Below the pieces are notes generated by a model that was given only the letters and a program-made list of their open reading frames with translations, was not told where the DNA came from and did not search any database. From assembly GCF_963678635.1 (NCBI RefSeq), contig NC_087062.1, positions 50,110,178 to 50,174,177 on the forward strand: a stretch of DNA of 64,000 nucleotides. The letters are read 5' to 3'. The position numbers and the translations under genes were made by a program. Below, piece after piece: positions 18,273 to 29,106 of this stretch; position 1 is the stretch's first letter, and every line of letters begins with the position of its first letter. The DNA comes from Symsagittifera roscoffensis (taxonomy: Eukaryota; Xenacoelomorpha; Acoela; Convolutidae).

Positions 18273-19870
18273 ATGCCTTCACTCAGTAGGAATGAGAAAA
18301 AGACATGTGAGGACTGTGAAAAAGAGTACAGGAGGTTCGATGGGGCTCGACATAGTAAAAATTGCGTGCGAGGAGTTATTTCTGGTTCCGAGTGTAGGTA
18401 TTTCACTTACAATCAACAAGAAACGAAATATCATGTGGCCAAAAAACATGCTCCAACAACTTTCAAGCAATCAACGGTTAGCTCGTCTTGCGAAAAAGAG
18501 TTTCCGAGTTACTACTCGCTCCAACAACAACGGAGAAAAGAACATGGGGCGAAACAACGAAAGCCAAGTGATACGGTGGCAGACTTGAACAAGATTGTGC
18601 AGGAGGAAGCGGAAGATGGAGAGAAACTCAAAGATGAGTTGAGTGCTTGTCAGCATTTCCTGGTGGACACTGAGATGGAGAATGGGAGTCATAAGGTATT
18701 TAACTTTCAAATGTCAAAGTTAGATACCAAGATTATCAAGGAGAAGCTTGAAAAAGTCTTCAACAAGCTGGATTCCGCAGCAAAAATCAAAATTACTCTT
18801 GGATTTGTTCTCCTTAATGTCGAAACGGGAGAATATCGGTATTATTAAGCACACGAAAACCATACTTTGTTCGAAAAACCGTATTTACTGTGTGCGAAAG
18901 CGGATTTGATTTGAATCCAGGGAAAGTTGAAAAATTTGATATCGTGGAGAAATGCACTCAAGAACGTCAGAACACAAACTGGAGGTTCAAATTGATCACA
19001 AAAGTTACTATTTTTGCTGCACTACTGAAAAACATCACAATGATATGTCCAGACTCTGTCTTGCCTGAACCTTTACTACGACATACGCAAGTAAACTGTC
19101 TTTTATCGGACCAAGATAAACAACCATACAAAGATCATCTTTGTCTTTTCCGTGCGTTAACAATGTATTTGCATGGCCATAGTAACCTCGATGCTCATAC
19201 ATCTCAATTATTTACAGAGTTTATATCAAAATCTGGATACAATCCGAATACCCTTCGCGGAGTTGCCATTAATGATTTACCTCTTGTAGAGGGAATAGTT
19301 GAACGTAACCTATTCATCTATGATTTTGATATTCAAAAGGAAAATATAATGGAGAAATAGCCAGGCGAAGTAATGGAAAACTCGAAAAAACATTGAAATT
19401 GCTAAGATTCAACAATCATATCATTCATACGAATGATATTGATTCTTTCTTCAAGTGTTTCCGATGTCCTAGCTGTGACTGTCTCTTCAACATATCAGAA
19501 AACTTCAGCAGACATCTTATGACTTGTAAAGATATAGTGCGACAAATTTAGCCAAACAATGTATATACACTCCGAGAAACGCTATTTAAAAAATTGGAAG
19601 GTTTCAAAATCCCAGTATCGAAAGATAACACACTGTTCAACAACCTACCCATTTTCAATTTTGAGTCGGTATGTGTTTCATCAGATGAACTGAAAGCTAC
19701 CCAAACAACAACCTGGATTGGAAAACACGTTCCAAATTCTGTATCAATATCCTCGAACCTTATAGATGAACCAATTTTTCAATTTTTCTTCGTAACAAGG
19801 ATCCGCAAAAGCTTATTATCGATTTTGTAATCATCGGACTTTTGGCTGAGAAAAGTAAACTCGAAATGAG
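18273..19870 (+). pseudogene. PolB: PolB N-terminal region (zinc fingers to exonuclease start)
   Basis: Single-copy part of the polymerase. Frame 18273-18848 encodes two or three Cys/His clusters and a coiled-coil-like stretch. After TAA (18846) the same frame continues (AHENHTLFEKPYLLCAKADL) until another stop at about 18918, with a frameshift into 18890-19360 (VEKCTQERQNTNW). The segment 19594-19830 holds LFNNLPIFNFESVCV. The conserved Asp of the D-x-E exonuclease motif is Asn, which would abolish metal binding if the alignment is right. Confidence 0.8.
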
Positions 19871-19915
19871 AACTAAATTTCAAGAAGTTGACAGAGTAGT
19901 TATGAGCTGATGTCC

Positions 19916-21655
19916 AAAACTTTCCAAGGATTGAATGAAAGATGTCGATATCATTCAACTGTAAATTTTGAATATGAAGACGTTTGTATAAAAGATACAG
20001 AGGAAACTGATATGTCAACTCAGTTTCTAAGAATGCAGAAAAATCAGCTGATTGATTTGAAACAAAATCTGAAGAGGTTTGTTAACACGTTACCTGTATT
20101 TGGATTCAACAGTTGAAAATAAGATCTGAACTTGATCAAGAGCTACCTGATTCCCTTCTTAATCAATGATGGTTACCTATGGTTATCAAAAAGGCTAGGG
20201 ATTTCATATCTTTCAAGTTTGGAGACATACAAGTTCTCGGCATCATGAAATTTTTGGGTGGAGCAACATCTCTGGAGAGATGTTGCAAGTGAGATAAAAA
20301 AAAGTTCTTCCCTTATGAGTTGTTTGACAGTGCGAACAAGCCCGAGAATGAAGAATTACCTCCATACGAAGCCCTTTTCAGTAAATTGAGAAACAACAAC
20401 CCTCTTGATAGAGACTTTAAGGATTATCAAAAGTTGAGGTCAAGTGGACTTGATGAGCAGAAAGTACTAAAAAGTCAGTACCCGCATCTGGATGGGAAAA
20501 TTACAAATATTAACACGAGATTTGGCAGAAACATGGTATGACTACATTCAAAAACTTTTTGCAGTGATACAACAACAAAGATGTTGTTCCAACCCTTGAA
20601 GCAATGCAAAAAAGGTTCAATTTTATCATCAGAAAGAAAATGATATGTTAAAACTTGGATGTACTCTTCCAAATCTAGCAAATATTTGTCTGCACAAATC
20701 AAATAATGAAAAATTCTACCCATTTTGCAAAATTGATAGAGATTTGCGCCAGAAAATTAGAGAGGATATGACGGATGGACCATCAATTGTGTTTTCGCGA
20801 AAAGCTGTTGTGGTAAAAATTTTTATCAGGGATTCATCAAAAATCTGCAAATCAATCGTTTGAATTTATGAAAGCCAGTTATATCCCTCATCAATGTGTC
20901 AAGACATTCCAACATGATTGTAGACAAGATGGGAGTTTCATTCCGATATGCAAAAGTTCAAGGCTAGACATAACCCATCTCGAAGCTTTGAGAATATGGT
21001 GATGTCTTACTACCAAGAAACAAAGTCAGAATGCAGAATTGAGAGCTTCCACACATCTGGAAATCAAAAAAAAATTGACTGTTTCAATGTAGATTGATAT
21101 TGCGATCAATGCAAAACTGTGTTTGAAGCACTGGGATGCTATTATCATTTTGTCCTTCACAGGAGACTCGTCCCTCTAGCGAAAAAGATATTGAGAGAGG
21201 AAAAAATGAGAGAGATGAATGACTTGAGACGTGAGTGGAATCGCGAAAAAGATTACAAAATCAAAGAGATGTGGGAATGTGAGTGGTGGCAAAACTTCAA
21301 AACGAACGAAAAAAGTAAGAATCATATCCGATCCAACTTTCCCTACAAAAGACCTCTCTCTACTGATTCTTTATTGGGAAAAATAGGAGATGGATCTCTT
21401 TATGGCTATATTTCGTGTGACTTAGTTGTTCCAGATGAACTGAAAGCAAAGATTTCTATTTTTCCTCCATTTTTTAAAAACACTGAAGTTAGAAGAAATT
21501 ACATTGGTGAATATATGCAAAATTATGCCAATGAAAATGATCTTCTTAAGCATCCCCAGCGAATGCTTATATCTAGTTCCAAACAATAAAAAGGTTCCAT
21601 CATTACCCTTCTTTTAAATTTTCATATGGAGCTTGGCTTACAGTGTACAAACATT
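19916..21655 (+). pseudogene. PolB: PolB module A (exonuclease + truncated palm)
   Basis: It starts with NERCRYHSTVNFEYEDVC and FLRMQKNQLIDLKQ, then FVNTLPVFGFNS with TGA at 20114, and LPPYEALFSKLRNNNPLD. The palm part includes a degraded motif A (IYESQLYPSS) followed by PT-TGA-L-TAG at about 20915, and MWECEWWQNFKTNEK to PQRMLISSSKQ. It breaks off near 21655 in GGCTTACAGTGTACA, where module B begins. Confidence 0.85.
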
Positions 21656-21661
21656 TGTACA

Positions 21662-23135
21662 CGCATCTTGATGGGAAAATTAAAATTATTTACACGAGAA
21701 TTGGCAGAAACATGGAATGACTACATTTAAAGATTTTTTGCAGTGATACAACAACAAAGATATTGTTCCAACCCCTGAAGCAATGCAAAAGAAAGAAAGA
21801 AAATGATTTGTTAAAACTTGGACGTATTCTTCGAAATCTAGCAAATATTTGTCTGCACAAATCAACCAAAAAAAAATTCTACCCATTTTGCGAAACTGAT
21901 AGAGATTTGTGCCAGAAAATTAGAGAGGATATGACAGGTGGACCATCAATTGTGTTTACGCGGAAAGCTGTTGTGGACAAAGCTTTTATCAAAGATTCAT
22001 CAAATATCTGCAAATCAATTGTTGGAATTGATGCCAGCCAGTTCTATCCTTATTGAAGGTGTCAAGACATGCCAACATGATTGTACACAAGATGGGAGTT
22101 TGATTCCGATATGCAAAAATGCAAGGAAAGACATAACCGATCTCGAAGCTTTGAGATTACGGCGATGTCTTACTACCAAGAAACAAGAACAGAATGCAGA
22201 ATTGAAAGCTTCCACACATCTGGAAATAAAAAAAATTGACTGTTTCAAGGTAGATGGATATTGTGATCACTGCAAAACTGTGTTTGAAGCAATGGGATGC
22301 TATTACCATTTTGTCCTTGCCAGGAGACTCGTCCCTCACTTAGCGAGAAAGATATTGAGAGAGGAAAAAAATGAGAGAGATGGATGACTTGAGACGTGAG
22401 TAATTTCGCGAAAAAGATTACAAAATCAAAGAGATGTGGGAATGTGAGTGGTGGCAAAACTTCAAAACGAACGAAAAATTTAAGAATCATGTCCGATCCA
22501 ACTTTCCATACAAAAGACCTCTCTCTAATGATTCTTTATTGGGAAAAATAAGAGATGGATCTCTTTATGGCTATGCTCCGTGTGACTTAGTTGTTTCACC
22601 TGAAATGAAAGCAAAGATTTCTTATTTTCCTCCTTTTTTTCAAAAAAAAACACTGAAGTTGGAAGAAATTTCATTGTAGAATTTATGCAAAATTATGCCA
22701 TTGAAAATGATCTTCTTAAGCATCCCCAGCGAATGCTGATCTCTAGTTTCAAACTAGAAAAATGTTCCATCATTACCCTTCTTTTCAATTTTCATATGGA
22801 GCTTGGCTTACAGTGTACAAAAGTTTACCGCTTTGTACAGTATCTCTCTCAAAAATGCTTCAACAAGTTTGTTCAATCAGTTGTTGATGCTAGAAGGGAA
22901 GGAGATGAGAACCCTTTATCCGAAGTTGTTGCAGAGACTATGAAGCTTTTAGGTAATTCATACTACGATTACCAGATAATGGACAGATCGAGACATACGA
23001 CCACAAAGTACTTGAATGATGAGAAAACACACAAAGCAATTATTGAACCACCCATCAAACGATTAAACACTGTTCAGAGAGTTTTGTACGAGATTGAGTT
23101 ACTAAAGTCAACAATTGAGCACAAAGAGCACAAAG
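21662..23135 (+). pseudogene. PolB: PolB module B (palm repeat)
   Basis: A second copy of the palm segment starting at CATCTTGATGGGAAAAT. It carries IDASQFYPY followed by TGA, and PT-TGA-LYTRWEF at about 22073. After a frameshift comes MWECEWWQNFKTNEKF, then FVQSVVDARREGDENPLSEV and LLGNSYYDYQIMDRSRH (motif B, with the canonical YG changed to YD). It ends in a short GAGCACAAAG triplication at 23118-23150 that forms the junction to module C. Confidence 0.85.
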
Positions 23136-23139
23136 TTGA

Positions 23140-25400
23140 GCACAAAGTTGAATAAAAGATCTCGAAATCATTCAAAAGAAAGTTTTGAATATGAAGACAA
23201 TTCTAGAGAAGATACAGAGGAAACTGATATATCAACTGAGTTTTTGAGAATGCAGAAGAATCAGCTGGTTGATTTGAAACAAAATCTGGAGAGGTTTGTT
23301 AACACCTTACCTATATTTGAGTTTAACGGTGGAAGATATGATCTGAACATGATCAAGAGCTATCTGATTCCCTACTTAATCAATGATAAAGAAGCTGAAC
23401 CTATGGTTATCAAAAAGGCTAACGATTTCATATCTTTCCAGTTTGGAGACATACAATTTCTCGACATCACGAAGTTTTTGGGTGGAGCAACATCTCTAGG
23501 CTCCTTTCTTAAAGCCTACAAAGCAAGTGAGCTAAAACAGTTTTTCCCTTATGAGTGGTCTGACAGTGCGAACGAGCTCGAGAGTGAAGAATTACCTCCA
23601 TACGAAGCCTTTTTCAGTAAATTGAGAAACAACAACCCTCTTGATAAAGACTTTCAGGATTATCAAATGTTGAGGTCAAGTGGACTTGATAAGCAGAAAG
23701 TACTAAAGAAACTTCAAATTAGGTCAGTACCTGCAACTGGATGGGAAAATTACAAATATTTACAGGAGATTTGGCAGAAACATGGAAAGACTACATTTAA
23801 AGATTTTTTGCAGTGATACAACTACAAAGATGTTGTTCCAACGCTTGAAGCAATGCAAAAAATAGTTCAAATTTATCATCAGAAAGAAATTGATATGTTA
23901 AAACTTGGATGTACTTTTCCGAATCTAGCAAATATTTGTCTGCACAAATCATTAATGAAAAATTCTACCCATTTTGCGAAAACGGTAAGGATTTGTGCCA
24001 GAAAATTAGAAAGGATATGACTGGTGGACCATCAATTGTGTCTACGCGAAAAGCTGTTGTGGACGAAACTTTTATCAGGGATTCATCAAATATCTGCAAA
24101 TCAATCGTTGGAATTGATGCCAGGCAGTTCTATCCCTATTCAATGTGTCAAGACATGCCAACATGATTGTACCTTAGATGGGAGTTTGATTCCGATATGC
24201 AAAAATTCAAGGCTAGACATAACCGATCTCGAAGCTTTGAGAACATGGTGATGTCCTACTACCAAGAAACAAGACCAGAATGCAGAATTGAGAGCTTCCA
24301 CACATCAGGAAATCAAAAGAAAATTGACTGTTTCAATGTAGATGGATATTGTGATCATTTCAAAACTGTGTTTGAAGCAATGGGATGCTATTACCATTTT
24401 TTCCTTGCCAGGAGAATCGTCCCTCACTTAGCGAGAAAGATATTGAGAGAGGTAAAAAATGAGAGGGATGGATGACTTGAGACGTGAGTAAATTCGCGAA
24501 AAAGATTACAAAATCAAAGAGATGTGGGAATGTGAGTGGTGGCAAAACTTCAAAACGAACGAAAAATTTAAGAATCATATCCGATCCAACTTTCCATACA
24601 AAAGACCTCTCTCTAATGATTCTTTATTGGGAAAAATAAGAGATGGATCTCTTTATGGCTATATTCCGTGTGACTTAGTTGTTCCAGATGAACTGAAAGC
24701 AAAATTTTCTAATTTTCCTCCTTTTTTTAAAAACAATGAAGTTGGAAAAAATTACGTTGGAGATTCTATGCAAAATTATGCCATTGAAAATGATCTTCTT
24801 AAACATCCCCAGCGAATGATAATATCTAGTTTCAAACTAGAAAATGGTTCCATCCTTACCCTTCTTTTCATTTTTCATATGGAGCTTGGCTTACAGTGTA
24901 CAAAAATTTATCATTTTGTACAGTATCTTCGTCAAAAATCCTACAACAAGTTTGTTCAATCAGTTGTTGGTGCTAGAAGGAAAGGAGATGAGAACCATTT
25001 ATCCTGTGATGTTGCAGAGACTATGAAGCTTTTAGGTAATTCATCCTACGGTAACCAAATAATGGACAGATCGAGACATACGATCACAAATTATTTGAAT
25101 GATGAGAAAACACACAAAGCAATTAATGAACACTTTTTCAAACGGTTGAACACTATTCAGAAATACTTGTACGAGATTGAGTTACTAAAGTCAACAATTG
25201 AGCACACAGAACCCATAATAATCGGATTTTTCATTCTGCAGTATGCAAAGCTGAGAATGCTTGAGCTTTACTACAATTTTTTCGGCAAGTTTTGTGATGT
25301 AAGTAAGTTTGAGGAATTAAAATTGGACCCAGAATTGCTGAGGAAAATTTGTATGGTTGTACGCGTCCGGAGAAAGAAGGTGACTGAGAAAAACTGAGAA
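23140..25400 (+). pseudogene. PolB: PolB module C (best-preserved exonuclease + palm)
   Basis: Open frame 23115-23816 covers FVNTLPIFEFNGGRYDLNMI, DIQFLDITKFLGGATSLGSF and FFPYEW. Motif A reads IVGIDARQFYPYSMCQDMPT, followed at once by TGA (about 24164). Frame 24522-25397 covers MWECEWWQNF to LLGNSSYGNQIMDRSRH and IIIGFFILQYAKLRMLELYY. After FEELKLD the expected DTDS-containing motif C is absent and the frame runs into RKICMVVRVRRKK. In the next frame AEENLYGCTRPEK is recognisable, indicating a small deletion across the catalytic site. Confidence 0.88.
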
Positions 25401-25837
25401 AAAAAGTTTGCAGAGATTAATTTAGAGCAGATTCAAAATTGAATTTTTCCACGAATATGTTGTAGCGTTCACAAGAAGCATGATAAACGAGAGCCTGGTC
25501 TGTTCAAAGAAGAATTTAGGTGTACGGAGATGCTATGTTCATGCAGCAAGACTTGTTGTTGCTATGACAACAAATCAGACAAGATAAAGTTTAGCAGTAA
25601 AGATTGAATAAAAGAAATCTAGAGGAATCCGTTGATGATTCTATGGAAAAATACAGAAAAGTACTCGATGAAGCAATCAACTTGAATTCAACAAACAGAG
25701 GGTTTAGAACCATTAATCATATGGTTGCTACATACGAGCAAACAAAGAAGGGATTGAGCTACTTTTACCCTAAAAGACAAGTTCAGGACGACGGAATTTA
25801 CACAAAACCCTTGAACTGTAAGCTTGTGGTAATTTGA

Positions 25838-25997
25838 TTATACGAAGCAGTGATTAATATAATTCATGTTTTGAGTTTAATTTTATTCCCCAAAAATGTT
25901 ATTTTTTACTCGAAGTTTCGTTAGGTTTCAGTATAGTTTTAGATAGTTTCCTCGTTGAATCAAACCTGTAAAACAAAAATCAAAACATCTAAACTGT
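25838..25997. other. Short non-coding interval before right terminal repeat
   Basis: AT-rich DNA downstream of the polymerase stop. It includes TTAGGTTTCAG and TTTTATTCCCC, but no clear polyadenylation or terminator signal can be assigned. Confidence 0.4.
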
Positions 25998-26269
25998 AGA
26001 AGCTAGCTAAGAAACGCAAGTATTGGCAAAACCGAATTCAAAAAATTCGGGCGCCAAAATTTTTTCTGAAACTTACCATCGTACCATCTGAAACTTTACC
26101 ATCTGAAACCTGCTATCTTAATACATTGGGAAACCTATTCCCTATCTTAATACATGGGGAACTCTATTCCCTATCTTAATACATAGGTTGCTGACCGGAT
26201 ACTCTTTAGCCTATGTTAATACATGGGGTTCAGCAACCACCCCCCATTCTCCCTGACTCTTCTACTACT
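25998..26269 (-). repeat. Right terminal inverted repeat of Polinton
   Basis: Reverse complement of the left terminal repeat from TAGCTAAGAAACGCAAGTAT (about 26001) to TACTACT at 26269. It contains the same TATCTTAATACAT subterminal repeats. Its G-rich strand has only six consecutive G compared with 11 on the left. Confidence 0.92.
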
Positions 26270-26275
26270 AAGTTT
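26270..26275. other. Right target-site duplication (AAGTTT)
   Basis: Matches 3431-3436 except at one base and is followed by GTTCATGAAG, the normal continuation of the satellite unit interrupted at 3436. Confidence 0.85.
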
Positions 26276-29106
26276 GTTCATGAAGAAAATTGGATGGCCA
26301 ATGTTATACGTTTTTCTATTGAAACCATTCAGGGCATGGCGTTTTGAAATAATCAGGTTAGTTCTTTGGCCGCGTTTTTCCCTAAATAACTATCGATTTT
26401 CATTGGAAGCAAATCAAAATAGGTTTCTCTGATTTTTTGTTTTGATTTGTTTGATAGTTTCAAAGCTCTGACAGGTTGCTTAGAAAAACTTGAAATGTTA
26501 GCGAAACGATTTGCTCTTAAAAAGATTTGCAACTGTCCTGTTCTACAACTAGAGTGCTTATTTCGTCATTATGTTTTCTATACACAGACGTCAAAACTTT
26601 TTTGATCGATCAATGGCTTGATTTCATACGTTTTTTTACTTTGAGCAAAAAACTATTCTATTTGAAGCGAAGCAACTTTGGTTTAATTTTTTATTGGTTT
26701 GATTCATTTTACAAAAAAATTGACTTCTGGTGATACAGGTTGTCCGAGAAGTGAAGGAGTTGAAGTGATATTCAATATGTTCTCCGTGCATGGGTTGGAA
26801 ACCCATCCCTGTCCATTAATTTCTTTTACACACCTGAACTGAATTTGGTAGGCACAAAAGTGATGTTTACATAATTTTATTATTCATTCACCAAAAAATT
26901 TGTCAGAATACAAAATTTGGACAAAAAATTGGCTCGCAAACCATTGGAGCTCGTCTAAGGTGAATAGTCAAGCAAACAAACGTTGAAATAAGTTGAAGTT
27001 TGTTCATGAAGAAAACCGGATGGCCAATTTTTTACGTTTTTCTATTAAAACCATTCAAAGCATGGAGTTTTGAAAAAATTCAGGTTACTTTTTTGGGCCA
27101 GTTTTTCCTCAAACAACTATCTTTTTTCAGCGGAACCATTATAAGTTTAGGTTTTCATTAATTTTTTGTTTCGCACCGTTTGATAGTTTCAAAACTCTAA
27201 CAGGTTGCTTAGAAAAATGGGAAATTTTAGCAAAACGATTCGGTCTATAAAAAGGTTTCACCGGTCCTGTTCTAAGACTAGTGTTCTAACATCGTCATTA
27301 CATTTTATATACACAGACATCAAGTCCGATTTTGATCGAGCAATGGCTTGAATTGCTTTAAATTTTTTATTGGTTCGATTCAATTTACCAATGATTGACC
27401 TCTGGTCTTACAGGCTGGCAGCGAGGTGAAGGCGGTGAATTGTTAATCAATATGTTCTGCGTGCGTGCATTGGAAGCAAATGAAAAATAGGTTTCCCTTT
27501 TTTGTTTCGATTTGTTTGATAGTTTCAAAGCTCTAACAGCGATAATTTAGCGAAACGATTTGCTCTAAAAAAGATTTGCACTAGTCCTGTTCTACGGCTA
27601 GAGTGCCTATTTTGTCGTTATATTTTGTATACCCAGACGTCAAGTCTATTTTTGCTCGATCATTGGCTTGATTTGATACGTTTTTTTTTGTATTGATGTT
27701 TTGAAAAGAACTATTCTATTTGAAGCGAAGCAACTTTGCTTTAATTTTTATTGGTTCGATTCATTTTACCATTGATTGACCTCTGATCTTACTAGCTGCC
27801 CGAGAGTTTAAGGCATTGAAGTGGTATTCAATATGTTCTGCGTGCGTGGGTTGGAAACCCATCCCTGTCCAGTAATATTGTAAAAACACCCAAACTGAAT
27901 TCGGTAGGCACAAAAACTGATAAAAAAATCAACAAAAAGTTCGTCATTTCACAAAAGTTGGGAGAAAGAATCGGCTCGCAAACCATTGAAGTTCGTTTAA
28001 GCAAACTAGTCAAGCAACCAAACGTTGAAAGTTTTCAAGTTTGCTCATTAAGAAACTCAGATGGCCAATGGTATACATTTTTCTATTGAAACCATTCAAG
28101 GCATGGATTTTTGTAAAAATTGAAGTTACTTTTTTGGCTGAGTTTTTCCACAAACAACTATCGTTTCTCAACGGAAGCAAAAAAAATTCGGATTTCCCTA
28201 AATTTTTGCTTCGCATCGTTTGATAGTTTCAAAGCTCTAACAGGTTGCTTAGAAAAACTGGAAAGGTTAGCGAATTGATTTGGTCTATAAAATTATCTGC
28301 ACTAGTCCTGTACTAAGACTAGAGTGCTTATTTCGTCACTACATTTTATATACACAGACGTCAAGTCTATTTTTGATCGAACAATAGCTTGATTTGATAC
28401 GTTTTTTGTTTTATCTTAAACATTTATTCGATACTTATGATTGCTCTCTGGTCTTACAAGCTGGCCGCGAGGTGAAGGCTTTGAAGTGCTATTCATTTTG
28501 TTCTGCGTGCGTGCGTTTGTAACCCATCTCTGTCCGGTAATTTTTTACAAACACCTGAACTGAATTCGGTAGGCACAAAAACTGATGTTTATCTAATTTT
28601 GTTAATAACTCACCAAAAAATTTGTCAGGTCAAAAAAAATTGGAGAAAGAATCGGCACGCAAAACATTCAAGTTCGTCTAAGCAGAATAGTCAAGCAACC
28701 AAACATAGAAAAATTTCAAGTTTGTTCATGAAAAAAATTGGATGGCCAATGTAAAACATTTGCCAATAAAACCATTCAAGGCACGAACTTTTGAAAAACT
28801 TGAGGTTACTTTTTTGGCCTAGTTTTTCCTCATACAACTATCGTTTCACAACGGAAGCAATATAAAGTTAGTTTTTCCCTTATTTTTTGTTTCGCATCGG
28901 TTGATAGTTTCAAAACTCTAACAGGTTGCTTAGAAAAATTGGAAATTTTAGCAAAACGATTCGGTCTATAAAAATATTTCCACCAGTCCTTTCTAAGACT
29001 AGTGTGCTTACTTCGTCATTACATTTATATACACAGACATCAAGTCCGTTTTTTTATCGAGCAATGGCTGGAATTGCTTTAATTTTTTATTGTATCGCTT
29101 CAATTT

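Larger units (their letters stand above)
18273..25837 (+). pseudogene. PolB: Protein-primed DNA polymerase B, decayed and internally amplified
   Basis: Polinton family-B polymerase. The N-terminal part starts at an ATG in 18273-18275 with zinc-finger-like CEDCEKEY..H...C and a second C2H2 pattern. Then come KDHLCLFRALTMYLHG (about 19130), a CPSCDCLF..H...C finger, FNFESVCV (exonuclease I motif with Asn in place of the first Asp) and TTTWIGKHVPNSVSIS. The exonuclease and polymerase domains follow in several copies, with motif A IDA.QFYPY, motif B LLGNSSYGNQIMD, and the C-terminal tail FRTINHMVATYEQTKKGLSY ending at 25837. The motif C DTDS box is missing. Stops and frameshifts occur throughout, starting with TAA at 18846. 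Confidence 0.92.
3437..26269. mobile_element. Maverick/Polinton DNA transposon, complete ends, decayed genes
   Basis: The element is bounded by inverted repeats (AGTAATAGAAGAG on the left; CTCTTCTACTACT on the right), has a 6-bp target duplication, and is 22,833 bp long, within the usual 15-25 kb Polinton range. It encodes the hallmark set: protein-primed DNA polymerase B, retroviral-type integrase, packaging ATPase, major and minor capsid-type proteins and a cysteine protease. Genes in 4948-12442 are minus strand and the polymerase is plus strand, so transcription of both main blocks runs outward. Most genes have stops, frameshifts or deletions, so the element is not autonomous. It sits inside a tRNA-derived satellite unit. 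Confidence 0.95.

Noticed and set aside
18279-18710. Minus-strand ORFs opposite the polymerase N-terminus
   Set aside because: Antisense to a frame with clear zinc-finger patterns and a good ATG.
20900-24170. TGA as a sense codon (alternative code or selenocysteine)
   Set aside because: TAA and TAG stops and frameshifts also interrupt the gene, and the residue expected at the shared TGA is glycine.
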